From contig DCGV01000005.1 in NCBI GenBank assembly GCA_002314725.1, forward strand, positions 12,091 to 36,327: 24,237 nt of DNA, written 5' to 3'. Both the position numbers and the translations under genes were made by a program. Under the pieces are notes generated by a model. It ran no database searches. It saw only the letters and a program-made list of their open reading frames with translations, and was not told where the DNA came from. Source of the DNA: Bacteroidales bacterium UBA1769. GTDB taxonomy: Bacteria; Bacteroidota; Bacteroidia; Bacteroidales; UBA932. Positions 7,859 to 15,563 of the stretch are shown here, in pieces (positions within the stretch are counted from its first letter, which is position 1; each line of letters starts with the position of its first letter).

Positions 7859-9210
7859 TCTTGATTATTTTGCCCTGCAAAAGTATAAAAAATAACACTG
7901 TTTTCTCTCTTTGTGAAGACAATTATTCCAGTAGTTTCAGATATCAATTTATCAGGATTCTGAAGCTGCTCTGGTGATATTTCTTCCAACTCTTGCCCCA
8001 GAAAGACGTCCAAATTTTCGCCACCTTTGAGATTGCAATATCCAAACCTGTGAATATCAGCTTGTTGAGCAGCGGTTGCAGCCTCTATGGCTATATCGTG
8101 ATACCCGATTCTTGAGTTGAATCTCTGTGTAAAGAAGCCAGCTATAAAGATTACAAGTAATAACGAGGCTGATACATTAATCACTAAATTTTGCCACTGT
8201 GTCTTGCCATTTTTTGCCAAAATAAGGAAAGCTCCGTATGTCATGAATCCATAAGAAGGGAGAAGATATATCTGAAGTTTTGAACTTACGATAGTCATCA
8301 TTACGAAAATAGTGGCTACAGTAATCAACATGAACTCTGCCAGAGGAGAGATGATGCGCTTCTTTATTAGGGCCCAAATTACAACCCCGACTGTGAGGAA
8401 TACCCATGGCGCAGCAGAATACCAAATGCTGTAGAAGTAGAAAAAGAAGGATTTGTGATGAGCAAATGAATTAACGGCTCTTCCCATGGTTTGATGGAAA
8501 AGAAGATTATTGATGTATTCTGTGCCACCTTCAAGATATACAAAAGTCCACCATATCCCACATAATATGGCAAGAACCAGCCAAGTCATCCAACCCCAAT
8601 ACCTTCCTATTGTTTTAAACTCTCTTTTGACAATCAAAAAAACAGGAATACAAAATAGAGGAACCATGATTCCGACAGGTCCTTTTGAAAAGATTGCCAT
8701 GAATATATAGATAGGGAATGCAATCCTCAATTTAAGAGACGTATCTCCTTCATACATTCTGTAGAATGTGTACATGGCAAGTGTGATGAACATGCACATC
8801 AGCATATCCATACGTAAAAATATGGATCCTCCAAGGAAATAGACAGAGGTAAGCAGCGCTAATTCAGAAGCTATCCTCCATTTTTCAGACAGCTCATCCT
8901 TGCACCATCTGTTAAAGATTGAGAGGATGACAAAAGCTGGGATGAGCGAGAATATAAGGGTGATAAGAAATGGGGAGTGATGACCAAGTAAGGTCTTGAC
9001 CCCCATGATAATCCAAAAATACAAAGGTGGTTTGTCGGCATATGGCTCACCGTGATTGTACATGGTGAAGAAATGCCCATCAGAAATAGATTCGTCAGCT
9101 ATACTGAGATATCTCAACTCGTTATCCGGAGTCACATCCCTCTGAATCATCAAAGGAAGAAGCAACAATGCATAGACAATGAACCTTATTATTTGGTGTT
9201 TCTTCTCCAT
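7828..9210 (-). CDS. GT39 (ArnT-like) membrane glycosyltransferase
   Basis: 460-residue polytopic protein. After a first helix comes the periplasmic loop with VTPDNELRYLSIADE, the counterpart of the acidic catalytic motif of ArnT/PMT-type enzymes, then GEPYADKPPLYFWI, a typical family block, and about ten further hydrophobic helices. The C-terminal part is a soluble periplasmic segment. Enzymes of this family move a sugar from a polyprenyl phosphate carrier to lipid A, protein or another glycan on the periplasmic side. It lies directly after a LAB_N protein and a DPM1/ArnC-type GT2, a combination used for lipid A decoration. No arnA/B-type sugar genes are present, so the sugar is unknown. The start overlaps the upstream gene by 22 nt. 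Confidence 0.88.
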   Translation of the reverse strand: MEKKHQIIRFIVYALLLLPLMIQRDVTPDNELRYLSIADESISDGHFFTMYNHGEPYADKPPLYFWIIMGVKTLLGHHSPFLITLIFSLIPAFVILSIFNRWCKDELSEKWRIASELALLTSVYFLGGSIFLRMDMLMCMFITLAMYTFYRMYEGDTSLKLRIAFPIYIFMAIFSKGPVGIMVPLFCIPVFLIVKREFKTIGRYWGWMTWLVLAILCGIWWTFVYLEGGTEYINNLLFHQTMGRAVNSFAHHKSFFFYFYSIWYSAAPWVFLTVGVVIWALIKKRIISPLAEFMLITVATIFVMMTIVSSKLQIYLLPSYGFMTYGAFLILAKNGKTQWQNLVINVSASLLLVIFIAGFFTQRFNSRIGYHDIAIEAATAAQQADIHRFGYCNLKGGENLDVFLGQELEEISPEQLQNPDKLISETTGIIVFTKRENSVIFYTFAGQNNQECNQHYQVLN

Positions 9211-9827
9211 AGAATCAAATTTCTTGTATAAGATATAAAGCCAATTCCTTGACCCAGAATTAGTATTGGATCAAGCCTGATGATACCATATGTTACAATA
9301 AGTGATGAACCTATTAGACTGATTATCCAAAAACCAGATGGCAATATTGATTCCTGACGTCTCTTTGAGTAGACAAATTGATAAATGAAACGCAGAGAGA
9401 AAATAACCTGTCCAGCCGACCCCCAAATCAGAAGCCAAATTGGAAGAGCCTCGTTCTGGAAAAGAGTGTTAACCAAATTCTCGTGACTTATGGCCAGAGA
9501 TATGATGGCTATTGCCGGTAATAAGATAAAGAACGAAAGTATGGCGGATTTTGCGAACCTTGACAATTTTGATAAGACGCCTTTGATAGAGAGATTCCAG
9601 ATATACACATAATAGCCTATTATCTGGCCTAGCATGATGCTGAAATCCTCGCGAAGCCATCCATAGATGAAGAATATGAACGATGCAACGAAACTTATTA
9701 TCCAGAAAATTGTAGGGGAGACCACCTTCTTCGCCCTTTCAGATAATATCCACTGGACTAAGATACGTGCCGAGAAGAGCCCTTGCGCAAATAATCCGAT
9801 TAAGTATACAAACCAGCTGCTATTCAT
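9189..9827 (-). CDS. Tandem LAB_N-domain membrane protein
   Basis: 212 residues with two copies of the lipid-A-disaccharide-synthase N-terminal-type (LAB_N) module. Copy 1 covers about residues 5-75 (GLFAQGLFSARILVQWILSE, SPTIFWIISF, YGWLREDFSIMLGQIIGYYV). Copy 2 covers about 125-205 (GSAGQVIFSLRFIYQFVYSK, LPSGFWIISL, YGIIRLDPILILGQGIGFIS). Each copy has three hydrophobic helices and a central W/F-I-x-S motif. The module is a small multi-helix membrane domain found beside lipid A and polyprenyl-glycan enzymes; its biochemical role is not settled. It overlaps the GT2 gene by 8 nt and the GT39 gene by 22 nt, which suggests tight translational coupling and a shared complex or pathway. Confidence 0.85.
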   Translation of the reverse strand: MNSSWFVYLIGLFAQGLFSARILVQWILSERAKKVVSPTIFWIISFVASFIFFIYGWLREDFSIMLGQIIGYYVYIWNLSIKGVLSKLSRFAKSAILSFFILLPAIAIISLAISHENLVNTLFQNEALPIWLLIWGSAGQVIFSLRFIYQFVYSKRRQESILPSGFWIISLIGSSLIVTYGIIRLDPILILGQGIGFISYTRNLILWRRNTK

Positions 9828-10560
9828 CTTTCAAATTACTTTTTGCAATGGAGTTGATAGTGTAACGTTTTTTCATCCATCTGTATCCGAAGCAGTCAGC
9901 CAACGGGCCTATCAGTCTGTTCCAAAGATGATATTTCGATTTCCCGGCTACACGTGGAAAATGATTGACAGGAATCTCTTTATAACGGCCTCCGACCATC
10001 AAAACCAACGCTGGAATGAATCTGTGCATTCCCTTGAAGAATGGAATTGATTTGGCTATATCAGAATGCATAACCTTTAGTGGACAGCCAGTATCAGTGG
10101 CTCCGTCGTGTGTCATAGCTCTTCTGAATCCATTTGCAAATTTAGATGATGCTTTTTTGATGAAAGAGTCATTTCTTTTGGCTCTTACCCCTGTGACAAG
10201 TTCATAGTTTTCAATCTCTGCCAATAACTTGTCAAAATCTTGTGGATCTGTCTGTAAATCGGCATCGATGTATCCCAGATACTTTGAAAAACAGTTGTCT
10301 ATTCCGAATTTTAATGCTCCACTCAAACCACAATTGTGGTCTAAATCCAAATAATAGAAATTCTCCTTTTGATTACACATCATCTGAATATCCTTTTCGC
10401 CACCATCGTTGGAGCCGTCATTGATTATCAAAACACACTTCGACAGTGGGCCACTTCCGTTGATGTAATTCCCTAACTTTTCAAAAAGAGCAGGAATATT
10501 ATCCTTTTCGTTGTATAAAGGGACTAATATTGTAAAGTCAAATCTTGATGTTTGGTTCAT
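9820..10560 (-). CDS. GT2 polyprenyl-phosphate sugar transferase (DPM1/ArnC-like)
   Basis: 246-residue GT-A fold enzyme. FTILVPLYNEKDNI opens the nucleotide-binding domain, INDGSNDG follows, and the metal-binding motif is DAD (99-101) in GYIDADLQTDP, as in dolichol/polyprenyl-phosphate sugar synthases. FFKGMHRFIPAL and FPRVAGKSKYHL match the acceptor region of this family. No C-terminal membrane helices are present, unlike ArnC. It should load a nucleotide-activated sugar onto undecaprenyl phosphate for the GT39 enzyme two genes downstream. It is the first gene of the GT2-LAB_N-GT39-alr chain and has a matching -7 box 17 nt before its ATG. Confidence 0.9.
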   Translation of the reverse strand: MNQTSRFDFTILVPLYNEKDNIPALFEKLGNYINGSGPLSKCVLIINDGSNDGGEKDIQMMCNQKENFYYLDLDHNCGLSGALKFGIDNCFSKYLGYIDADLQTDPQDFDKLLAEIENYELVTGVRAKRNDSFIKKASSKFANGFRRAMTHDGATDTGCPLKVMHSDIAKSIPFFKGMHRFIPALVLMVGGRYKEIPVNHFPRVAGKSKYHLWNRLIGPLADCFGYRWMKKRYTINSIAKSNLKDE

Positions 10561-10577
10561 TTCGTAAAAATAATTGG

Positions 10578-10585
10578 CAAATATA
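10578..10585 (-). promoter_or_regulatory. -7 box for the GT2-LAB_N-GT39-alr operon
   Basis: On the minus strand TATATTTG matches TAnnTTTG and lies 17 nt before the GT2 start codon. The upstream sequence is A/T rich and lacks a clear TTTG at the right spacing. Confidence 0.5.
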
Positions 10586-10601
10586 CTCTATATATTTTTG
10601 T

Positions 10602-10633
10602 TTTGTGTTTTTTGGTAAAAATCGCTATTTTTA
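10602..10633 (+). promoter_or_regulatory. Possible promoter for the M6 metalloprotease
   Basis: TTTG (10602-10605), 20 nt, then TATTTTTA (10626-10633), one mismatch from TAnnTTTG. The spacing is right and the ATG follows about 40 nt later. The region is very A/T rich, so chance matches are likely. Confidence 0.4.
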
Positions 10634-10675
10634 AAGTTTAGTAATCATGAAAAAATTACTTAACATCTATTGAAA

Positions 10676-12736
10676 ATGTGCCGTCGGATTATCCTGTGTC
10701 TTCCTCTTTTGCTCTTAACACTCCCTCTGTTTGGAGCTAAAAGCATCTCTACTCCAATAGAGGTATTACAGCCCGATGGGTCCATAATTCATATTACAAT
10801 AGTTGGTGACGAAACCGCCTCTTATAAATTGAGTTCATCTGGATATCTGATTGCACAAGGGGACGACGGCTTCTATTATTACGCTTCATGCAAGCAAAAT
10901 GGGTATGTATTGAGCGACAAAGTGGTTTCCGACTCGGGAATTGGCATCTCAAAAACAATACCATATCTGCCAAGAGAGGTAAAACTATTCTATAACAATG
11001 GAGAATCCTTTGATTTAAATACATTGACTGCTACCAAATCCGCTACAAGAATGAAGAGTATAGTCATTCCTGTTCAGTTTCAAGATTTATCCTTCTCCTT
11101 CTCAGATATTAACTCCAAGGTTTACAATCTTTTTAACCAGTTGAATTACTCTTATGATGGTGCAACAGGTAGTGTTTCTGACTACTTTAAAGATAATCTC
11201 TCCTCATATGGTGAATTTCTGTTTGATATTTCACCTGTTGTTTCATTGTCACAAACGATGTCGTATTATGGAGCGAACAATGCACATGGCGTGGACGCCA
11301 ATGTTAAGGAGATGGTTAAGGAGGCGTGTCGTCAGGCCTCGCAAAAAGGTGTTGATTTCTCAAATTATGATGTCAACGGAGATGGGAGAGTAGATAATGT
11401 TATTCTGTTCTTTGCAGGATACAATGAAGCAGAAGGTGGGGGAGATAATACGATATGGCCGCAATCATGGAATCTGGAGGAGGATTTTACTATAAACGGT
11501 ATGAAAATCTCCGGATTCTCATGTTGCTCCGAATTGTCCGGCTCAAAAGGGAATCAGTTTACAGGCATTGGTACGATTTGCCATGAGTATTGTCACTTCC
11601 TTGGTCTTATGGATATGTACGATGTGAATGGTGTGAATGAAGGTTTTTCCGATGGATTGCAGGGAACCATATCCATCATGGATCGTGGTAATTATAACAA
11701 TGATGGGAAAACGCCGCCATATTTCAATTCGATTGAACGTGAGATTGTGAAATTATTGTCGTTTGAAGAGCCTGTTATTGGTTCTAGAGTTGATTTGGCT
11801 CCTGTATACCAAAGTACTGTAGCATGCCAATTGACCTCTCCAAACAGAGGTGAATCATATATAATAGAGTATAGGGATGGGTCCAAATGGGATAAATATA
11901 TCGGTGGTGAAGGGATTCTTGTATATCATATTGACAAAAGTAATACGATGGTAGGGTCTGTAACTGCTCTGAGTAAATGGACATCCAATAGTATCAACTC
12001 AAATGGATCTCATCCATGTGCATCGCTGATTTCCACAACAGGGGAAGCTGCTACCAAGGCAAGTGATTGTTTCTTCCCAGGTGATAAAAATATATATTCT
12101 ATATTATCTTCTATCTCTTTCCCTTTGAAATCATGGAGTGGTGAAGGTGTTGCTAAAGGAATCCTGAATATGGAACCGAGTAACCAGGGTTATTGTTTTC
12201 AGGTAGTGAAAGATGAAGCCTGGAATCTGCCAGTAGTAAATGAATATTTTGTCCGCCCGACTCAGACAACAGCAACTCTCACTTGGAGAGCTGATAAAGC
12301 AATGTCAATTGGCAATTGGGTATTGGTTTGGGGTGCAACAACCAGCATGAAACAAGATACAGTGTTACTGAAAGATACTGAATATCAATTTACAGAATTG
12401 AAACCTGGTGAGGTTTTTACCGGAGATATTTATTATCAATATGGCTCTATTTATGGTAAACCTCATAATTTTACATTCAAGACACTTGAAAGGATGTCAA
12501 ATTTGCCTTTGATAGGTTTTGTCGATAATCAATATTCCGTAGGTGACAAACTTCCGCTGGTAGTCTTGAACATTGTTGAAGAGACTGAATCTATTCTTTG
12601 GAGCATCAATGATGCTCAGATTGATGAAGACTCTTATCAATTTGGTGAAATAGGTACATATGTAATTCAGGCTGCTGTCAAATATACAGATGGCTCAACA
12701 GAAATATTGAGAAAAAGGTTGACTGTTTTAAAATGA
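10676..12736 (+). CDS. Secreted M6-family metalloprotease
   Basis: 686 residues from the ATG at 10676 (a TTG two codons earlier is in frame but not needed). A signal peptide with core IILCLPLLLLTLPLFG is followed by a propeptide-like segment (PIEVLQPDGSIIHI). The catalytic domain has the zinc motif HEYCHFLGLMD (His303, Glu304, His307, Gly310, Asp313), the HExxHxxGxxD form seen in M6/InhA-like peptidases. Just before it, DVNGDGRVDNV is an EF-hand-like calcium site. Downstream are a fibronectin/Ig-like segment (about residues 510-605) and a PKD-like C-terminal domain. No type IX secretion tail is visible. Location is periplasmic or extracellular; substrates are unknown. It overlaps the next gene by 4 nt (ATGA). 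Confidence 0.9.
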   Translation: MCRRIILCLPLLLLTLPLFGAKSISTPIEVLQPDGSIIHITIVGDETASYKLSSSGYLIAQGDDGFYYYASCKQNGYVLSDKVVSDSGIGISKTIPYLPREVKLFYNNGESFDLNTLTATKSATRMKSIVIPVQFQDLSFSFSDINSKVYNLFNQLNYSYDGATGSVSDYFKDNLSSYGEFLFDISPVVSLSQTMSYYGANNAHGVDANVKEMVKEACRQASQKGVDFSNYDVNGDGRVDNVILFFAGYNEAEGGGDNTIWPQSWNLEEDFTINGMKISGFSCCSELSGSKGNQFTGIGTICHEYCHFLGLMDMYDVNGVNEGFSDGLQGTISIMDRGNYNNDGKTPPYFNSIEREIVKLLSFEEPVIGSRVDLAPVYQSTVACQLTSPNRGESYIIEYRDGSKWDKYIGGEGILVYHIDKSNTMVGSVTALSKWTSNSINSNGSHPCASLISTTGEAATKASDCFFPGDKNIYSILSSISFPLKSWSGEGVAKGILNMEPSNQGYCFQVVKDEAWNLPVVNEYFVRPTQTTATLTWRADKAMSIGNWVLVWGATTSMKQDTVLLKDTEYQFTELKPGEVFTGDIYYQYGSIYGKPHNFTFKTLERMSNLPLIGFVDNQYSVGDKLPLVVLNIVEETESILWSINDAQIDEDSYQFGEIGTYVIQAAVKYTDGSTEILRKRLTVLK

Positions 12737-13197
12737 AAAGGATACTATTCTATATCAAATTCATCTTTTCGTTGGGATTAATTGCCACAACGATGGCAGT
12801 CGCTTGTCCAGAGCCGATTCCTCCAGAGCCGGATCCTCCAGAGATTGACCCAAGGTCTGAAGATCAGATTGCTTTTGAAGGTTATGATGTTATTGGGCTG
12901 TATCTCAATGGGATAGGTGCCATACTATATAATCAGGATCAATACCAGGTATCCAAGAATGAAATGAGGCGCCAGTTCAGACTCCAATCGGATAATCAAA
13001 GACGTTATTTCGATTTACGATTTACTGCTGAGATCCCAAATGAGATTGGAGAGTCTGCTTTCTGTTCTGTTTCATATAGGTTGGAACCTGGCGAAGAAAC
13101 AGATATCATTATCAAGTTGAATTTGGTGAAGAAAGAAAGTGGCTTAAAATGGCTATGGAATGATATTCAGTCGGTTGGCGTAATTATTTTTGAATAA
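12733..13197 (+). CDS. Putative lipoprotein partnered with the M6 protease
   Basis: 154 residues, family not recognised. The N-terminus is a hydrophobic signal (ILFYIKFIFSLGLIATTMAV) ending in a possible lipobox AVAC, with Cys25 as the lipidated residue. A proline/acid linker (PEPIPPEPDPPEIDP) follows, then a mixed alpha/beta body with LYLNGIGAILYN and RRYFDLRFTAEIP. The -3 position of the lipobox is Ala rather than Leu, so lipidation is likely but not certain. Translation is coupled to the metalloprotease through an ATGA overlap, so it could be an anchor, inhibitor or chaperone for that enzyme; this is inference from context only. Confidence 0.7.
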   Translation: MKRILFYIKFIFSLGLIATTMAVACPEPIPPEPDPPEIDPRSEDQIAFEGYDVIGLYLNGIGAILYNQDQYQVSKNEMRRQFRLQSDNQRRYFDLRFTAEIPNEIGESAFCSVSYRLEPGEETDIIIKLNLVKKESGLKWLWNDIQSVGVIIFE

Positions 13198-13211
13198 TAT
13201 GTGATTTTTTT

Positions 13212-13244
13212 TTTGTGATTATTGAAAAAAATAATATAACTTTG
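13212..13244 (+). promoter_or_regulatory. Strong promoter of the Hc1-like gene
   Basis: TTTG (13212-13215), a 21-nt spacer and TAACTTTG (13237-13244) form an exact TTTG-N21-TAnnTTTG promoter. The leader to the ATG at 13295 is about 45 nt and A/T rich. Confidence 0.8.
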
Positions 13245-13294
13245 AAAAAGATAAGGTGTTGACTAATTTTTAACCTAATATTAATATTATCATT

Positions 13295-13468
13295 ATGAAA
13301 CAAATTGTTGATCAACTAAAAGCTGAAATCGAAGTTTGGACAGTTAATGCTGACGCTCAGCTTAATAAAGGTAACAAAGCTGCTGGCGCTCGCGCAAGAA
13401 AAAGCGCTCTAGCTATTAGCAAACTTATGAAAGACTTCAGAAAAGTATCTGTTGAAGCTACTAAATAA
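13295..13468 (+). CDS. Histone H1-like protein Hc1 family, DNA-binding
   Basis: 57-residue basic protein, too short for a standard length cut-off. The sequence begins MKQIVDQLKAEIEVW, contains NKGNKAAGARARKSALAI in the middle and ends with LMKDFRKVSVEATK. The KAAGARARK block followed by LxKLMKxFRKVS is characteristic of the short Hc1-type nucleoid proteins common in Bacteroidota. It is a cytoplasmic DNA-compacting protein by family inference. The gene stands alone between its own near-perfect promoter and a strong intrinsic terminator, which agrees with high, independent expression. Confidence 0.9.
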   Translation: MKQIVDQLKAEIEVWTVNADAQLNKGNKAAGARARKSALAISKLMKDFRKVSVEATK

Positions 13469-13490
13469 TTTCAGTCTTTAAAAGAAAAGA

Positions 13491-13531
13491 AAAAGCTGAA
13501 AGAGGCACTTCCCTCCTTCAGCTTTTTTTTT
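13491..13531 (+). terminator. Intrinsic terminator after the Hc1-like gene
   Basis: AAAAGCTGAA (13491-13500) pairs perfectly with TTCAGCTTTT (13517-13526). GAGG/CCTC (13502-13505 with 13512-13515) extends the stem inside after one mismatch, and a T-run reaches 13531. It is 22 nt after the stop codon. Confidence 0.88.
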
Positions 13532-13532
13532 G

Positions 13533-13540
13533 TACTTTTG
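13533..13540 (+). promoter_or_regulatory. -7 box for the MATE gene
   Basis: TACTTTTG fits TAnnTTTG directly after the terminator T-run and 7 nt before the MATE ATG, giving a nearly leaderless transcript. No convincing -33 element; its place is taken by the terminator stem. Confidence 0.45.
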
Positions 13541-13547
13541 TCGCCCG

Positions 13548-14879
13548 ATGAATATTGAACTTTCAGGACACTTTGGATATAAAAGGTTGTTTATGACCGC
13601 TATCCCAGCAGTCGCAATGATGCTGTTCTCCTCATTGTATTCAATCATTGACGGCATTTTTGTCTCAAATTTCGCTGGTACGACTCCCTTTGCAGCACTT
13701 AATCTCTCTTTCCCGCCATTAATGGTAATAGCTTCAATAGGTGTAATGGTCGGTACTGGAGGAAGCGCACTTGTTTCCAAAACAATGGGTGCCGGTGACC
13801 AGAAAAAGGCGACAGAGATATTCAGCATGTTGGTAAGGTTTGAAATAATCCTTGGGATAATTCTGTCTCTGCTTTTTTTTATCTTTTGTAAGCCTATTTT
13901 GATTGCTATCGGAGCCGATGATACCCTTATCCATGATTGTTTGATATATGCCCGTATCTGTAGTGTCGGTCTTCCATTCTTTATAGTACAACTCTCGTTC
14001 AATTCGTTTTATATGACCTCCGAGAGGCCTCAATTGGGTACAAAAATGACAATTGTCTCAGGGGTTACCAATATCATCCTTGATGCTCTTCTTATAGCTG
14101 TTTTTAAGATGGGGCTGGCAGGTGCAGCTATTGCAACAGTGATGGCTCAGATTGTAGGATCTGTATTCCCTCTTTACTATTACAGTTCGAAAAGGAATAA
14201 TACCAGACTTAAACTCGTTCCTTCCAAGCCTCACAAGGGCAGTATCATGAAAGCCTGTACTAATGGGCTCTCGGAATATGTAGGGAATATTGCTCTCAAT
14301 GTCGTTGGCATGTGTTATAATATTCAATTGATGAAGTTGATAGGTGAGAATGGAGTGGCAGCGTATGGAATATTGATGTATATCGGTTTTGTCTTTGCTG
14401 CATTCTCACTGGGATATAACATATCTATCACTCCAATTGTCGGATATAATTATGGATATGACAATAAAAGTGAATTAAAAAGCCTATTAAGAAAGAGTTT
14501 GGTTATCCAAATAGTATTTGGAATGGTATTGACCATCATTGCCGAAGCTGCCAGCGGGGTACTGGCTGGTACTTTTGTGGGATATGATCAGGAACTAAAA
14601 GAGTTGACGCAACATGCTATTAGACTTTATATGTTAAGTTTCTTGCTTTGTGGGGTCAATCTGCTTGTATCAGCTTGGTTCACAGGTCTTAATAATGGAA
14701 TAATCTCTGCAATTGTAGCATTCGCCAGGACTCTCATCTTCGAGATGACCAGTATTTTCGTTCTCCCACTGATTTTGGGTATAGACGGTATATGGATGGC
14801 AGTAGATGTAGCTGAAGTAATGGCACTTATTCTTGCTATCTATTTACTTCTAAGGTATAGAAAAAGATATGGATATTAA
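13548..14879 (+). CDS. MATE family efflux transporter
   Basis: 443 residues from the ATG at 13548; an upstream in-frame TTG would start inside the promoter. The protein has about twelve membrane helices in two homologous halves. The N-terminal half opens with AIPAVAMMLFSSLYSIIDGIFVSNF and PPLMVIASIGVMVGTGGSALV, and the second half contains GISITPIVGYNYG-like sequence (ISITPIVGYNYGYDN). These are signatures of the MepA/DinF-like MATE branch, which exports cationic drugs or metabolites using Na+ or H+ gradients. The substrate cannot be told. It converges with tsaB, 3 nt between the stop codons. Confidence 0.92.
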   Translation: MNIELSGHFGYKRLFMTAIPAVAMMLFSSLYSIIDGIFVSNFAGTTPFAALNLSFPPLMVIASIGVMVGTGGSALVSKTMGAGDQKKATEIFSMLVRFEIILGIILSLLFFIFCKPILIAIGADDTLIHDCLIYARICSVGLPFFIVQLSFNSFYMTSERPQLGTKMTIVSGVTNIILDALLIAVFKMGLAGAAIATVMAQIVGSVFPLYYYSSKRNNTRLKLVPSKPHKGSIMKACTNGLSEYVGNIALNVVGMCYNIQLMKLIGENGVAAYGILMYIGFVFAAFSLGYNISITPIVGYNYGYDNKSELKSLLRKSLVIQIVFGMVLTIIAEAASGVLAGTFVGYDQELKELTQHAIRLYMLSFLLCGVNLLVSAWFTGLNNGIISAIVAFARTLIFEMTSIFVLPLILGIDGIWMAVDVAEVMALILAIYLLLRYRKRYGY

Positions 14880-14882
14880 CTC

Positions 14883-15563
14883 CTAAAATAACTTTTTCTT
14901 TGAAATACCAGGAACAAACTCTTTGAGATAAAAAGGCTCAAAATAAGCTACATCTTCAAATTGTTTCTCGTCGAATCGCCTTGTTGCCTCCTCTGCCATA
15001 GCTTCTGCTAGAGGGAAAGCCGTCTCGAAAAGTGCATTTTTATCTTTACAGATCTCTTGGAATTTTTTTACATTGTCTCCGATAAATAGTACTTTGCCTC
15101 TTTTCAGAGTGTCATTATGGCTGTTTTCATCCAAAATATCGGCTTCAATTTCAGACTCCCTGCGAAGTGTCATCCCATCATATAAGGCACTATAGACCTC
15201 CATTCTTCTGGCATCAATCATAGGTATGATGAAATCAGCTTTCCCCTTGCCTTGATAAGCAAGTATATCTGTTGTAGGTACAGAAATTAGAGGAATAGAG
15301 GCGCCAAAACATATTCCTTTGGCTGCGGAAACTCCAACTCTTAGACCGGTGTAAGAGCCTGGACCGGAACTGACAGCAACCGCATCAATGCTGGAAATGG
15401 GACAGCCGCTCTTCTCCATAATTTCATTTATGAAAGGAATCAACATCCCGGCGTGCTGCTTAGGTGCAGTAGTGAACTGGCTGGCCAGAATTTGGCAGTC
15501 TTGAGTTATGGCGACTGAACAACATTCAGTGCTTGTTTCAATCAAAAGAATAGTTTTATTCAT
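14883..15563 (-). CDS. tsaB: tRNA threonylcarbamoyladenosine biosynthesis protein TsaB
   Basis: 226 residues. The N-terminus ILLIETSTECCSVAI and the block AVSSGPGSYTGLRVGVSAAKG are diagnostic of TsaB, the ASKHA-fold partner of TsaD/TsaE in making t6A at position 37 of ANN-decoding tRNAs. It lacks the TsaD metal-binding His pair, as expected. The start overlaps the preceding periplasmic-adaptor gene by 8 nt, so this housekeeping gene is the last member of the TolC-adaptor transcription unit and may be partly expressed from the export locus. Confidence 0.93.
   Translation of the reverse strand: MNKTILLIETSTECCSVAITQDCQILASQFTTAPKQHAGMLIPFINEIMEKSGCPISSIDAVAVSSGPGSYTGLRVGVSAAKGICFGASIPLISVPTTDILAYQGKGKADFIIPMIDARRMEVYSALYDGMTLRRESEIEADILDENSHNDTLKRGKVLFIGDNVKKFQEICKDKNALFETAFPLAEAMAEEATRRFDEKQFEDVAYFEPFYLKEFVPGISKKKLF

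Noticed and set aside
7828..10560. A complete arn (L-Ara4N) operon
   Set aside because: Only ArnC- and ArnT-like members are present; arnA, arnB and arnD counterparts are absent, so the sugar cannot be called L-Ara4N.
13530..13547. Earlier TTG start for the MATE gene
   Set aside because: It would begin inside the terminator T-run and the -7 box; the ATG at 13548 fits the family N-terminus.
13478..14033. Minus-strand ORFs of 174 and 99 residues over the MATE gene start
   Set aside because: Antisense to a clear membrane transporter and covering a terminator; composition is typical of a shadow frame.
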